Shown: positions 26,442 through 36,316, counted from the stretch's first letter. The stretch: 64,000 nucleotides of DNA from Mucilaginibacter saanensis (GCF_014200575.1 NZ_JACHBZ010000012.1:62001-126000), one strand, 5' to 3'. Notes: a model not told the origin generated them from the sequence alone. Numbers and translations are program-made.

Positions 26442-26944
26442 CAATTTCTGTATATATACGCCCCCTGGTTTTGGAAGATGCACAAACATCCTATTTATGG
26501 AGGAATGACCCCCAGGTATGGACCTTTACCAAATTTAGAGCTACCCAGCGCATTACCCCAAAAATGGAAACTGCATGGCTGCAGGACAACCTGGATAAGG
26601 CAGATCAAAGCCGGTTTGCCATTTGCGTAAAGGAGCTCGATACCTACATAGGCAACGTTCAGTTGCTTGATATTCAGAATAAGCGTGCCGAATTACACCT
26701 GTTTATCGGCAATAAATTATACTGGGGAAAAGGTATTGGTTACCAGGCCACCATGCTTATACTGCAATACGCTTTTTTTTATAAAGACCTGGAGAGCCTG
26801 TATTTACGCGTGCACCCCGCCAATATTCCGGCTTTGTACATCTATGAAAAGGCTGGTTTTGAAATTACCGGCGAAAAAGATGGCCTGGTTAGCATGGGCA
26901 TTTCCAAAAAGAAGTTTGTGGAACTTGAACATATGATCAAGTAA
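26438..26944 (+). CDS. GNAT family N-acetyltransferase (RimJ/RimL-like)
   Basis: The 168-aa single-domain GNAT has its acetyl-CoA loop at GKGIGYQATMLILQYAF near residue 105. The following NIPALYIYEKAGFEITGEKD is typical of the RimJ/RimL branch. The N-terminus (IRPLVLEDAQTSYLWRNDPQ) also matches. GNATs of this kind in surface-sugar loci acetylate amino sugars made by DegT aminotransferases (PseH-like). It is translationally coupled to the aminotransferase-like gene upstream, which supports that pairing. Confidence 0.85.
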   Translation: MTISVYIRPLVLEDAQTSYLWRNDPQVWTFTKFRATQRITPKMETAWLQDNLDKADQSRFAICVKELDTYIGNVQLLDIQNKRAELHLFIGNKLYWGKGIGYQATMLILQYAFFYKDLESLYLRVHPANIPALYIYEKAGFEITGEKDGLVSMGISKKKFVELEHMIK

Positions 26945-26985
26945 CCGCTATATAAAACCTAAAAAACCTAAAACCGAAATACCTT

Positions 26986-28011
26986 ATGACAAAGTTACTT
27001 ACCATCCACGATAAGCTGGAATGGATCGCTTACGTCCGTAGAGCAGCAGAGTTTGATTTTTATCATACATGGAATTATCACACCTTAGAAACCGGCGGAA
27101 CACCAGCTTTATTTGTTTACGAGGAACAGGACGATTTTATAGCCTTTCCGATGCTGAAGAGAGCAATCCCCGGATCGGATTACAGCGATCTGACCAGTGT
27201 ATATGGTTATTCAGGTCCGTTTTCAAATAAAAAAATGGATGTACTGGATGATTCATTGATGGAAAACTTTAAACAAGCCTTCCTGAGTTACCTGTCTGAC
27301 GAAAAATATGTGTCTGTTTTTTCAAGGATGCACCCTTTTTACAAGCAGCAGTTGTTGCTGGGTAAATTTGGCGGCGTATATGATAATGGCCGTACGGTGG
27401 TTATTGACCTGGCCGAGAGTTTGGACGAGCAGCGTAAAAAATATCGCCAGTCAACTATGGACTCGGTAAAGCACGCCTGGAAAATGGGGTTTTATATTAA
27501 AGATGATAAAAAACCAGAGTCGGTTGCTGTTTTCAGGAACATCTACGCCGAAACTATGAAACGGGTAGGGGCTTCTGATTACTATTTGTTTGACGAAGAC
27601 TACTTTAACAGGATACTGAATACCCAGGAGTATGATGCCCGTGTTTTAACCGTATACCATGATGATAAACCGGCATGCAGTACCATCATTACTTTTACCA
27701 ATGGCATAATCCAGGCACATTTGTTAGGTACCGCCACGGCGTATCTGCATCATAGCCCGGCTAAGTTTTTAGCCGATGAAATTTCAATTATGGGCCGGGC
27801 ATTGGGTATGCGCTATTATAATTTGGGCGGTGGGGTTGGTTTTAAGGAGGATGCCCTTTTTAAATGGAAGCAAGGTTTCTCAGAGCTTTGTTTTGACTAC
27901 AAAAGCTGGCGCTACATTGCCAACCCTGCCATATATCAGGAGCTGCTTGACGAAAAGGAGCTTGATAAAAATGCTGATATAGATTTTTTTCCACTATACA
28001 GATACGCCTGA
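26986..28011 (+). CDS. FemAB/GNAT-like acyl- or aminoacyltransferase
   Basis: The 341-aa cytoplasmic protein has two GNAT-like halves, as in FemABX and the Acetyltransf_6 group. First half: FYHTWNYHTLETGGTPALFV and SVYGYSGPFSN. Second half: a Y-R-Q-S element followed by MDSVKHAWKMGFYIK near residues 150-170, then MRYYNLGGGVGFKEDALFKW with FSELCF near 275-305, matching the yD/N-lGGG, FK-GFs signature. Comparable proteins in Bacteroidota polysaccharide loci are thought to transfer an acyl or aminoacyl group to a sugar amine. It is 28 bases from the 4,6-dehydratase gene. Confidence 0.75.
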   Translation: MTKLLTIHDKLEWIAYVRRAAEFDFYHTWNYHTLETGGTPALFVYEEQDDFIAFPMLKRAIPGSDYSDLTSVYGYSGPFSNKKMDVLDDSLMENFKQAFLSYLSDEKYVSVFSRMHPFYKQQLLLGKFGGVYDNGRTVVIDLAESLDEQRKKYRQSTMDSVKHAWKMGFYIKDDKKPESVAVFRNIYAETMKRVGASDYYLFDEDYFNRILNTQEYDARVLTVYHDDKPACSTIITFTNGIIQAHLLGTATAYLHHSPAKFLADEISIMGRALGMRYYNLGGGVGFKEDALFKWKQGFSELCFDYKSWRYIANPAIYQELLDEKELDKNADIDFFPLYRYA

Positions 28012-28039
28012 ATGTTAAACCGTTATAATTCAATTAGTC

Positions 28040-29995
28040 ATGATATACATTAGAAATTTACTATTCCAGGAAAGATTTCATTCCAGGTGGTTGGTGCTTT
28101 TGATTGATCTGATGATAGTTTTTATCTCACTTTGTTTGTCCATATCCCTAAAAGACAAGCTTGATCTGAAGCAGAATAATATTTACTACATGATATTTTA
28201 TTGCGGCAACGCAATTTTAATTTTCCTGTTAATGCGCATCCATACCCGTATTATAAGGTACTCGAACACGAAGGATATGTTGCGCATTTTTATGGCAGTG
28301 CTGGTAACTAACCTGGCATTTATGTTGCTCTGCAATATATTGTTTGCACCTTATTTTAGGTTTAGCCTTATTGGCCTTGGCGATATATTGCTTATTAACT
28401 TTTTCATATCATCATCATTACTAATGGGGATGCGTATCGTGATCAAGGATTTGTTTGTATATCTGGAAGAGCCTAACGTAACTGTGAAAAAGGAAAACAT
28501 CCTGATATATGGCTCCGGCACATCGTCTATTTTAATAAAGCAGGCGGTAGAGGCTCAAAAAGGATTAATGACACAGGTTCAGGGCTTTATAGATGTGGGG
28601 TCTGACAGGGTGTATAAATGCCTGGAACAAAAACAGGTTTACCCCATAAGGGCAATTGAAAGCCTGAGCCAAAAGTTTGGCATTAAAACCATGCTGATAA
28701 CTTCAGAAGAGCTTACCAGTGATGATAAAAGGGCAGCTGTGGAAAAATGCATTGAGCTGGGAATTAAGGTAATCACCGTTCCCCCATCAGACCAATGGCT
28801 TAACGGAAAACCGAATTTAAACCAGTTTAAGGATTTAAAGATTGAGGATTTGCTGGAGCGTGCACCGATAGAGCTATGCAAGGATCATATTTTTAGCGAG
28901 CTCAGCGGTAAAAGAATTTTGGTTACAGGAGCGGCCGGTTCCATAGGGTCAGAGATTGTGAGGCAGGTGATGTGCTACAATCCTGAATTTATTGTATTGT
29001 GTGATCAGGCAGAAACCCCGCTGCATGAAATTCAGCTCGAAATTGAGGATGGAAAAAGCCCGTGCAAAACAAAAATGTTTATAGCCGATATTCAAAACAC
29101 CAATCGCATAAAATCACTTTTTAATTTATACAAACCACAAATTGTTTTTCATGCTGCTGCCTATAAACATGTGCCCATGATGGAAAACAACCCGACCGAA
29201 GCCGTTTTAACCAACGTTTGGGGTACCAAAAACATAGCAGACATTTCGCTGGAGTTTGGTGTAGAGAAATTTATTATGATCTCAACAGATAAGGCCGTGC
29301 GCCCAACTAATATCATGGGGGCCACCAAGCGCATAGCCGAAATGTATATCCAATCATTAAACAATGAGCTTAAGGATACCCAATTATTATATCCGGCAGC
29401 TAAAGACAATGGCGTGTGCCAAACCAAGTTTATTACCACCCGTTTCGGCAACGTGCTGGGATCAAACGGATCTGTAATACCCCGGTTTAAGGCACAAATT
29501 GAACGCGGAGGGCCCGTAACCGTTACCCACCCGGATATTACCCGTTATTTTATGACCATTCCTGAGGCTGTGCAGCTGGTGCTTGAGGCTGCCATAATGG
29601 GTAAGGGATCAGAGATATTTTTATTTGATATGGGCGAACCGGTTAAGATAGCCGACCTGGCCGCCAACATGATTAAACTGGCAGGCTTTATCCCCAATGA
29701 GGATATAAAAATTGTTTTTACAGGACTTAGGCCCGGCGAAAAACTTTATGAAGAACTCCTGAATGTGGAAGAACATATTATACCTACCTATAATAAGGAC
29801 ATCAAGATCTCCAAAACCATCCCTCAGTGCTACTCAGATATTAACAGTGTAATTAAGGAGCTGCTTGAATTGAGCATGCTTAATAATACCGATCTGATGG
29901 TTCGTAAAATGAAGGCGATCCTGCCTGATTTTATTAGTAATAACTCGCAGTACGAAAAGCTCGATCTTCGCCTTGAAAAAACTGAAGCGGTATAA
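28040..29995 (+). CDS. membrane nucleoside-diphosphate-sugar 4,6-dehydratase (WbpM/CapD/PglF type)
   Basis: Membrane-bound enzyme expected to convert UDP-GlcNAc to its 4-keto-6-deoxy form, the entry to QuiNAc, bacillosamine or FucNAc sugars. Four N-terminal membrane helices lie within residues 15-135. A first Rossmann-like domain follows (ILIYGSGTSSILIKQAVEAQ, about 155). The catalytic SDR domain begins with RILVTGAAGSIGSEI at about 291. The active site is in STDKAVRPTNIMGATKR, with Met replacing the usual Tyr of the Y-x3-K pair, as in WbpM. At 651 aa it is full length. Two DegT aminotransferases and a GNAT in the locus can complete such a pathway. Confidence 0.92.
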   Translation: MIYIRNLLFQERFHSRWLVLLIDLMIVFISLCLSISLKDKLDLKQNNIYYMIFYCGNAILIFLLMRIHTRIIRYSNTKDMLRIFMAVLVTNLAFMLLCNILFAPYFRFSLIGLGDILLINFFISSSLLMGMRIVIKDLFVYLEEPNVTVKKENILIYGSGTSSILIKQAVEAQKGLMTQVQGFIDVGSDRVYKCLEQKQVYPIRAIESLSQKFGIKTMLITSEELTSDDKRAAVEKCIELGIKVITVPPSDQWLNGKPNLNQFKDLKIEDLLERAPIELCKDHIFSELSGKRILVTGAAGSIGSEIVRQVMCYNPEFIVLCDQAETPLHEIQLEIEDGKSPCKTKMFIADIQNTNRIKSLFNLYKPQIVFHAAAYKHVPMMENNPTEAVLTNVWGTKNIADISLEFGVEKFIMISTDKAVRPTNIMGATKRIAEMYIQSLNNELKDTQLLYPAAKDNGVCQTKFITTRFGNVLGSNGSVIPRFKAQIERGGPVTVTHPDITRYFMTIPEAVQLVLEAAIMGKGSEIFLFDMGEPVKIADLAANMIKLAGFIPNEDIKIVFTGLRPGEKLYEELLNVEEHIIPTYNKDIKISKTIPQCYSDINSVIKELLELSMLNNTDLMVRKMKAILPDFISNNSQYEKLDLRLEKTEAV

Positions 29996-30271
29996 AATCA
30001 ATCAGTTTCTGTATTGAAATACTACCCTGATACCCACAAAATCTTATTGACGAAAATCACGGGTAAATGTGATTAATGTCACTTTTTAGTGTTTTGTTTA
30101 GCCTAATTTTATTATAAGAAAACTAAGATGGTGCAATAGCTACACGTTATTGATTTCGCCACCTTTTTTAATAAACCTGGTTAAGTTAAAATATTTTATT
30201 GATGAGTTAATGTAAAAGCATTTTCTGTTAAAGGAAAATTTGATTGTAATTATCATATTAAAATTTAAGTT

Positions 30272-30709
30272 ATGCACGGCAAAATAGATTACCCGGTTAT
30301 TGGTTATGATAGTAATAACGCTGGGAGCATTTCTAACGGCTCTGATTCAAATTACGGACAAATATTAGAACGCGTAGTGCGGAGGGACCGTATGGGGATA
30401 AGCGAACTTGCAAGAAGATTGAATGTAAGCAGGCGAACTATTTACAACTGGTTTGAAACAGACAATTTGAGTATTGATATTATAAGCAAGATAGGCTTTG
30501 TAATAGGGCATGATTTTTCAAATGAATTTCCGGAGGAGTTTGCCAAAACACGCAATTACGTTAATGACGATCATTTAGGTGATGCGCAAAGCAGTACAGA
30601 GAATCCGTCTAACGCCATTTACTATTGGATGGACAGGTATATCAAACTGCTTGAAAAGTTTAATGCCGTTTTAAGCCACGAAATAAAAGACCACGAAAGC
30701 GTTGTATAA
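30272..30709 (+). CDS. small helix-turn-helix DNA-binding protein
   Basis: The 145-aa protein has a central HTH, ISELARRLNVSRRTIYNWF, at about residues 43-61. A short acidic tail ends in a predicted helix (YYWMDRYIKLLEKFNAVLSH). The N-terminal 28 residues are low in complexity (Ser, Asn and Gly rich). It lies 276 bases after the dehydratase and is followed by two terminators, so it may be a separately transcribed regulator of the polysaccharide locus. No family name is recognised beyond a generic HTH. Confidence 0.7.
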   Translation: MHGKIDYPVIGYDSNNAGSISNGSDSNYGQILERVVRRDRMGISELARRLNVSRRTIYNWFETDNLSIDIISKIGFVIGHDFSNEFPEEFAKTRNYVNDDHLGDAQSSTENPSNAIYYWMDRYIKLLEKFNAVLSHEIKDHESVV

Positions 30710-30771
30710 TAGCTTTCTGATGCTGTGATAAATTATATCTCCGATTTTTTTCAGATCGTTAATATGTTATG

Positions 30772-30804
30772 AGCGCCATGTTTAAAAACATGGGCGCTTT
30801 TTTT
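30772..30804 (+). terminator. intrinsic terminator after the HTH gene
   Basis: AGCGCCATGTTT pairs with AAACAT-G-GGCGCT, a 12-bp stem with one bulged G, followed by seven T residues. Confidence 0.85.
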
Positions 30805-30854
30805 GTTTAACACAGGTATACATTCCCTCGATCAGTCGCCGGCAACGGCCTGGT

Positions 30855-30884
30855 AAAAAGCCCTGCAGCAATGCGGGGCTTTTT
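30855..30884 (+). terminator. second intrinsic terminator, probably bidirectional
   Basis: AAAAAGCCCTGC, loop AGCAAT, then GCGGGGCTTTTT. The stem pairs with one mismatch and has A5 on one side and T5 on the other, so it could work in both directions. Confidence 0.8.
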
Positions 30885-31266
30885 GTGTTTGTGTCAGTTA
30901 TGAAAACTTACAGAACTATAGGCAAAACCGCCGCGTCGCGTGCCGATACTTCATGGTATTGGGGAAATTATTGCCTTGGTTTTTAACGCCATTTTTCAAA
31001 ATGGTTAGCAATAAGATAGTATGTGTGCTAAACTGTTAAAAACTACTTCGTTATTTAGGAAATTTAGCAAAAAATAAATTTTATCAGCTACATCAGAATG
31101 CTCAGAAAGGTCTTTTATGGATTAATTCCATTTAAGAATATTATTTCTTAACATAAGTTGAATTTTTTAGGCTTTGTTTAGTGTTTATTAACTTTTTGTT
31201 GTTATGGCAGCAACACCTCCGTAATATGCCGGGGATAGTTTTATGGCGATAAATCAAAATCGCATT

Positions 31267-34200
31267 ATGAAACAAAGTTTACTCAAAATTTCGAGGATAT
31301 TGTTAACGCTCATTGCAGCGTTAACGGTGTGCGGCAACGTGTTTGCCCAGAACCTTCCGGTACGAGGTATTGTTTTGGATAACAATAACCAACCTATGCC
31401 CGGTGTAAGTGTTATTATTAAAGGCTCAACAAAAGGTACCGTAACAGGTGTTGAAGGTCGCTTCACCATTTCTGTTGATAAAGGCCAAACGCTGATTTTT
31501 AAATCAGTTGCTTTTATAACACAAGAGGTAGTGGTTGATGAAGCCAACATCTCGGTACAATTGCTGCCTGATAATAAAATACTTAATGAGGTTGTAGTAA
31601 CCGCCTTAGGTGTAAAAAAAGAATTTCAAAAACTGGGTTATTCTCAATCGCAGATAAAAGGCGAGGGTTTAACCACTGCGCGTGACGCCAACCCGCTTAA
31701 CTCACTGGCCGGTAAGGTAGCTGGTTTAAGCATAGGTGCCAGTTCAGAGTTTTACGGAGCACCAACCGTTGTTTTACGTGGTAGTAAAGACATCCTTTAT
31801 GTAATAGACGGCGAACCTGTAAACTCCGATACTTATGATTTTAACGCAGATGACGTTGATACCTATACCGTATTAAAAGGCCCAAATGCAGCGGCACTTT
31901 ACGGTTTCAGAGGTATTAACGGTGCTATCATCATCACCACAAAAAAAGGTACTAAAGATAAAAAAGGCTGGCAGATTGATTTCAACAGTACAAACGAAGC
32001 CGAAAAGGGCTTTATAGTATTGCCACAAAGCCAGGTACAATACGGCCGCGGAACAAACTACCAGTACAGTTATGGTAACGTATTATATGATAATACCCAG
32101 CGCTTACCAGAGTGGGGCCCTCGTTTTGATGGTATCTTTCAAACACAACAATATGACAGCCCGTATGATGCAACAACCGGCATCAGACAAAAAACACCTT
32201 GGCTGGCCCGTGGAGTAAACAACTTTGAGAACTTTGTTCAAACAGGTTATACTTCTACCAACACCTTGTCGATGGCAGCCAGTGGTTCAAACTATGATAT
32301 TCATATATCTTATGGCCACACTTATCAAAAAGGCGATTTCCCGAACACAAAATTAAATCTGGACAACTTTAAGATAGCGGCAGGTTATGATATCACCCCT
32401 AAATTACGCGTTGAAGGCGACCTGAATCTGAACTTACAATATTCGCCTAATGTACCCGATGTATCTTATGGTCCTAACAGCTATGCTTACATGTTTAAAG
32501 TATACGGTTCTGCTGATTATGATATTAATGCCATCAAAAACTACTACCAGGGCCCGCAGGGTGTTGCGGGATTGGTACAATACGCACCAGAGTACGGTCG
32601 CGAAAACAATGCCTGGTTTATTGCTAACGAATGGTTAAAAGGCAGAACTAAAACAGGTATCTACGGATCATTAAAAGTATCATACAAATTTACTGATGAT
32701 TTAAATTTAAGCGTTCGTGAAGCCCTGAATACTTATAATCAATTAACTACAGAGGATGTTCCGGCATCAACCAACCTTAACCAGTACCTGTCATGGTATA
32801 CCTTTGGATGGTACGGCGATTACAGACAAGATCAGCGTAACCTGTTAGAAAACAATACCGACGTTAACCTGAACTATAACCACAAATTTGGCAATTGGAA
32901 CGTTGGTGCTTTATTTGGTGCCAGCCAGCGTTCATTCACTTACACTTCTCAGTGGGGTACAACACAATCACTGGCGTTGCCTGGTGTTTATAATCTGAAC
33001 AACTCTATTGGTAACCCATACATCTACAATTTTAACTCTAAAATGCAGGTGTATAGCGGTTACTACTCGTTTGATATTGGTTACAAAAACTATTTCAATA
33101 TTAACACCAGCAACCGTGTTGACCATTTATCAACATTGCCTTCTGGTAACAACACCTTCTTTTACCCTTCTGTAGCTTTAAGCAGCGTAGTTAACGATTA
33201 TATTAAACTGCCTGAGTTTATATCATTCTTAAAAGTACGTGGTTCATTTGCCGATGTTAAAGGTGGATTAACTGCGCCAACAATCGGTACATCATACAAT
33301 GCGTTAAACTCAACTGCATTAGGTACCGGCTGGAACACAAAACCGGTTAGCGGTTTATTAGGATATGGCTCTGAGTTATATTCTCCGTACAATGGTCCAA
33401 CTTATGTAAATGAGTCGCCATCAGCAAAGGGTACTTTCTATAATGGTACCCCATCTGTAACTTTATCAAACCTTATTCCTAACGGTAACATCAAACCTTA
33501 TGACGTTGAATCGTACGAGGCTGGTTTTGATATTAAGTTTTTACAGAACAGGTTAGGTTTAAATGCTACCTATTTTACCACCACCAACGGACCAAACATT
33601 TTCCAACTACCGGTATCGTCAGCTACTACATACAGCAGCCAGTTAATAAATGGTGTAACAACACTTAAAAAAGGTATCGAAATTGAGTTAATGGGTTCAG
33701 TATTAAAAAACCGCGATGGTTTAAACTGGGATGTTAACGTTAACTACTCAACTTACAAAGAAACCCTTAAATCAATTTACAATGGTCAGTCAACCTTACA
33801 GCAAAATGGCCATAACTATGTTGTTGGCGATAGGTTAGATGACATATACGGTACCAAGTTTGTAAGGGATGGAAACGGAAATATTGTTAACGGTGCAGGT
33901 GGTTTGCCATTGCAATCACCAGGTGGTATTGCTAATAATGGTTTCCTGGGTCACGCCAATCCTGATTTTTCTTTCGGTATCACCAACAGTTTCAGCTATC
34001 ATAACTTCTCGTTAAGCTTCCAGTTTGATGGCCGCATAGGTGGTAAAATATATGACTACACCTACTATCACGCTATGAACGGTGGTACAGACCTTGAAAC
34101 AGCTTCAGGCGCTTTTGGTGCAGCACGTTTAGCAGAGTGGAACAGCACTGCCGAAGGTACTAAACCGGCAACACCGGCTTATGTGGGCCAGGGTGTGGTA

Positions 34201-34611
34201 ATTACCAGCGGTACACCGCAATTTGCTAACGGACAAATCACCAACTTAAGTCAGTTAACCTTTGCGCCAAACGGCACCAAGGTTTTGGTACAGAGTTATA
34301 TATCAAGCGGTATAGGTGGTAATGCTGATGAGTACTACATGATTAGCCGCTCATACGCAAAATTACGTGAAGCAACAATTGGTTATACCTTGCCAAGCAA
34401 CTTGTTAAGAGGCTCATTTATCAAAAAGGCTACCTTTTCTATAGTAGGTCGTAACTTGTTATACTTTGCCGCCCGCAAGGATATTGACCTTGACCAATAC
34501 GCTTCAGGCTATAACGCATCAGACAGAACGTTGGTGGGTACTAACGGTGGTAGTGATCTGGCAAGTCCAACAGCACGCCGTTACGGATTCAATATTCACT
34601 TAACATTCTAA
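31267..34611 (+). CDS. SusC/RagA family TonB-linked outer-membrane transporter
   Basis: TonB-dependent outer-membrane channel working with the SusD lipoprotein encoded next. The ATG at 31267 gives a compact signal peptide ending near VFAQ; one at 31243 would add eight residues. After cleavage a CarboxypepD_reg-like domain (VRGIVLDNNNQPMPGVSVII) leads to the TonB box region NEVVVTALG. The plug follows (KVAGLSIGAS, then GPNAAALYGFRGINGAIII), then the barrel to the C-terminal aromatic residue. There is no STN domain, so no direct sigma/anti-sigma signalling is expected. At 1114 aa it is family length. No glycosidase is adjacent, so the ligand is open. Confidence 0.95.
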   Translation: MKQSLLKISRILLTLIAALTVCGNVFAQNLPVRGIVLDNNNQPMPGVSVIIKGSTKGTVTGVEGRFTISVDKGQTLIFKSVAFITQEVVVDEANISVQLLPDNKILNEVVVTALGVKKEFQKLGYSQSQIKGEGLTTARDANPLNSLAGKVAGLSIGASSEFYGAPTVVLRGSKDILYVIDGEPVNSDTYDFNADDVDTYTVLKGPNAAALYGFRGINGAIIITTKKGTKDKKGWQIDFNSTNEAEKGFIVLPQSQVQYGRGTNYQYSYGNVLYDNTQRLPEWGPRFDGIFQTQQYDSPYDATTGIRQKTPWLARGVNNFENFVQTGYTSTNTLSMAASGSNYDIHISYGHTYQKGDFPNTKLNLDNFKIAAGYDITPKLRVEGDLNLNLQYSPNVPDVSYGPNSYAYMFKVYGSADYDINAIKNYYQGPQGVAGLVQYAPEYGRENNAWFIANEWLKGRTKTGIYGSLKVSYKFTDDLNLSVREALNTYNQLTTEDVPASTNLNQYLSWYTFGWYGDYRQDQRNLLENNTDVNLNYNHKFGNWNVGALFGASQRSFTYTSQWGTTQSLALPGVYNLNNSIGNPYIYNFNSKMQVYSGYYSFDIGYKNYFNINTSNRVDHLSTLPSGNNTFFYPSVALSSVVNDYIKLPEFISFLKVRGSFADVKGGLTAPTIGTSYNALNSTALGTGWNTKPVSGLLGYGSELYSPYNGPTYVNESPSAKGTFYNGTPSVTLSNLIPNGNIKPYDVESYEAGFDIKFLQNRLGLNATYFTTTNGPNIFQLPVSSATTYSSQLINGVTTLKKGIEIELMGSVLKNRDGLNWDVNVNYSTYKETLKSIYNGQSTLQQNGHNYVVGDRLDDIYGTKFVRDGNGNIVNGAGGLPLQSPGGIANNGFLGHANPDFSFGITNSFSYHNFSLSFQFDGRIGGKIYDYTYYHAMNGGTDLETASGAFGAARLAEWNSTAEGTKPATPAYVGQGVVITSGTPQFANGQITNLSQLTFAPNGTKVLVQSYISSGIGGNADEYYMISRSYAKLREATIGYTLPSNLLRGSFIKKATFSIVGRNLLYFAARKDIDLDQYASGYNASDRTLVGTNGGSDLASPTARRYGFNIHLTF

Positions 34612-34637
34612 TTGTTTAATTGATTTAAAGAAACTTT

Positions 34638-36269
34638 ATGAAAATAAAATCATTCATTCCATTTGCCTTATTGTTAACAATAGGCATGGTAAATATAACA
34701 GGTTGCCAAAAAGGCGATCTTATTAATAACCCCAACGTAGCAGGTTCGGGTTCCATTGTTCCGGTTTCCTTATTGCTTAACCACCTTACCGCAACATTAA
34801 TACGTTCTGATGAGCAGCCCTGGGCAGTTTCCGGCGTGGCATCACAATATGTAATTGCTAATTACCAGTATTACCGCGGCAACAATAACTATAACTTTGG
34901 CAATACATCTGATAGCTATGACATTTTAAAATATGCTATTGCATTGCAAAAGCAGGCAACATCTCAACAGGGTAATCAAACCAACGTATACTTTGCACTG
35001 AGCCAGTTTTTTAAGGCTTACTCTGGTGTTTGGTTAACCCAGCGTGTTGGTGATATTCCGTTTTCACAAGCAGGAGATGAGTCTGTACTGACGCCGAAGT
35101 ATGACACTCAGCATGACGTTTATAAAAATTGCCTTTCCTTGTTAGATAATGCCAATACTTTGATAGCCAACCTGATCAAGGCCAACCCTTCACTGGCCAA
35201 TCAAAAAGTTGACGCAAGCGGCGATATTTTTGGTCTTACTTACCTGCAATGGCAAAAGCTGATCAACACCTACCGTTTAAGGATATTAATCAGCCTGAGC
35301 AAACGCGCTGCTGACAATGCCGACCTGCAAATTCCACAACAGTTTGCCACTATAGTAGGTAACGCAACACAATACCCTATCATGACATCTAACACGGATA
35401 ATATGGTATATGTGTTTAATCCGGTAAACCGTTACCCTATCTATTCTTTAGGTTTTAACCCTTACAACAACTTTGCTAACAACGGCAGTACTTACCTAAA
35501 CATTACTACATCAACACTTGATCCTCGTACTTTTATAACTTCAACACCTGCGCCTACGCCAGTCTACGGCGGTAAAGCAGTGAGCGATTTTACAGCCTAC
35601 GTGGGTTCTGACATTAACCTGTCACAGGCGTCATTGTTAAATAATTCAAACCAGGGCCAATACTCATTTGCTAACTACAATCGTTATTACGTTTCTGCAA
35701 CAGGCGCCAATGCCGAGCCATTTGTTTTTATTGGCTATTCAGAAATGTGCTTTAATATAGCCGAGGCCATCAACCGTGGTTGGGTATCCGGAAGTTCAGC
35801 AACCTGGTACAATAACGGTATCAGTGCTTCATTAGCATTATATGGTTTAAGCAACGGACAGGTGTTAAATATCGGTTTCCCTATAACATCAACAGACCCT
35901 ACCATTAATCCTAAAGGACTTAAACAAGGCGATACCTGGGGTACAGCCACGGTTGATATTGCGCAATTTATGGCTAAAGTGGCTTATGCCGGCGATAACG
36001 CTGCCGGTTTGAACCAGATCCTGACTCAAAAATATGTTGCCATGTTCAACAACTCAGGCTGGGAGCCATTCTTTAACTTCCGCCGCACCGGTGTGCCTGC
36101 TTTTTCACAAGGTGGTGCAGGTATCGGAACGCCTAATAATTTAATACCGCGCCGCTGGATATATCCGGCTACAGAGTCTGCCTATAACGGAGCTAATTAT
36201 AAAGCTGCTATAGCATCTCAGTTTGGCGGTTCAGATGATCCTACTAAGGATACCTGGTTAACTAAGTAA
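34638..36269 (+). CDS. SusD/RagB family (SusD-like) surface lipoprotein
   Basis: Ligand-capturing surface lipoprotein that forms the lid of the SusC channel encoded 26 bases upstream. The lipobox is ITGC with Cys at residue 23. The body contains SusD-like landmarks: long helical repeats, FFKAYSGVWLTQRVGDIPFSQ and SEMCFNIAEAINRGW. Near the C-terminus GWEPFFNFRRTGVPAF is typical of the SusD-like_2 group. The 543-aa length is normal. An intrinsic terminator follows 18 bases after the stop, so the pair is a transcription unit. Confidence 0.92.
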   Translation: MKIKSFIPFALLLTIGMVNITGCQKGDLINNPNVAGSGSIVPVSLLLNHLTATLIRSDEQPWAVSGVASQYVIANYQYYRGNNNYNFGNTSDSYDILKYAIALQKQATSQQGNQTNVYFALSQFFKAYSGVWLTQRVGDIPFSQAGDESVLTPKYDTQHDVYKNCLSLLDNANTLIANLIKANPSLANQKVDASGDIFGLTYLQWQKLINTYRLRILISLSKRAADNADLQIPQQFATIVGNATQYPIMTSNTDNMVYVFNPVNRYPIYSLGFNPYNNFANNGSTYLNITTSTLDPRTFITSTPAPTPVYGGKAVSDFTAYVGSDINLSQASLLNNSNQGQYSFANYNRYYVSATGANAEPFVFIGYSEMCFNIAEAINRGWVSGSSATWYNNGISASLALYGLSNGQVLNIGFPITSTDPTINPKGLKQGDTWGTATVDIAQFMAKVAYAGDNAAGLNQILTQKYVAMFNNSGWEPFFNFRRTGVPAFSQGGAGIGTPNNLIPRRWIYPATESAYNGANYKAAIASQFGGSDDPTKDTWLTK

Positions 36270-36287
36270 CAATCATTAAAAAATATT

Positions 36288-36316
36288 GCAGGGGTACCAC
36301 AGTGCCCCTGCTTTTT
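36288..36316 (+). terminator. intrinsic terminator after the SusC/SusD pair
   Basis: GCAGGGG, a 10-base loop, then CCCCTGC followed by TTTTT. It lies between the SusD stop and the phosphatase start, and supports the downstream start at 36331 rather than 36286. Confidence 0.8.

Larger units (their letters stand above)
30710..31266 (+). other. 557-base gap with two tandem terminators and the SusC upstream region
   Basis: The first 180 bases hold two intrinsic terminators (30772-30804 and 30855-30884) that isolate the polysaccharide locus from region 2. The remainder is AT-rich and presumably contains the promoter of the SusC gene. TTTG-like and TTAAC-like words are present but no TTTG-N19-TAnnTTTG pair was found. 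No ORF or RNA gene was recognised. Confidence 0.6.

Noticed and set aside
28040..29995. The dehydratase as a Tyr-less inactive homologue
   Set aside because: Met in place of the catalytic Tyr is normal in WbpM-type large dehydratases, so this is not evidence of inactivity.
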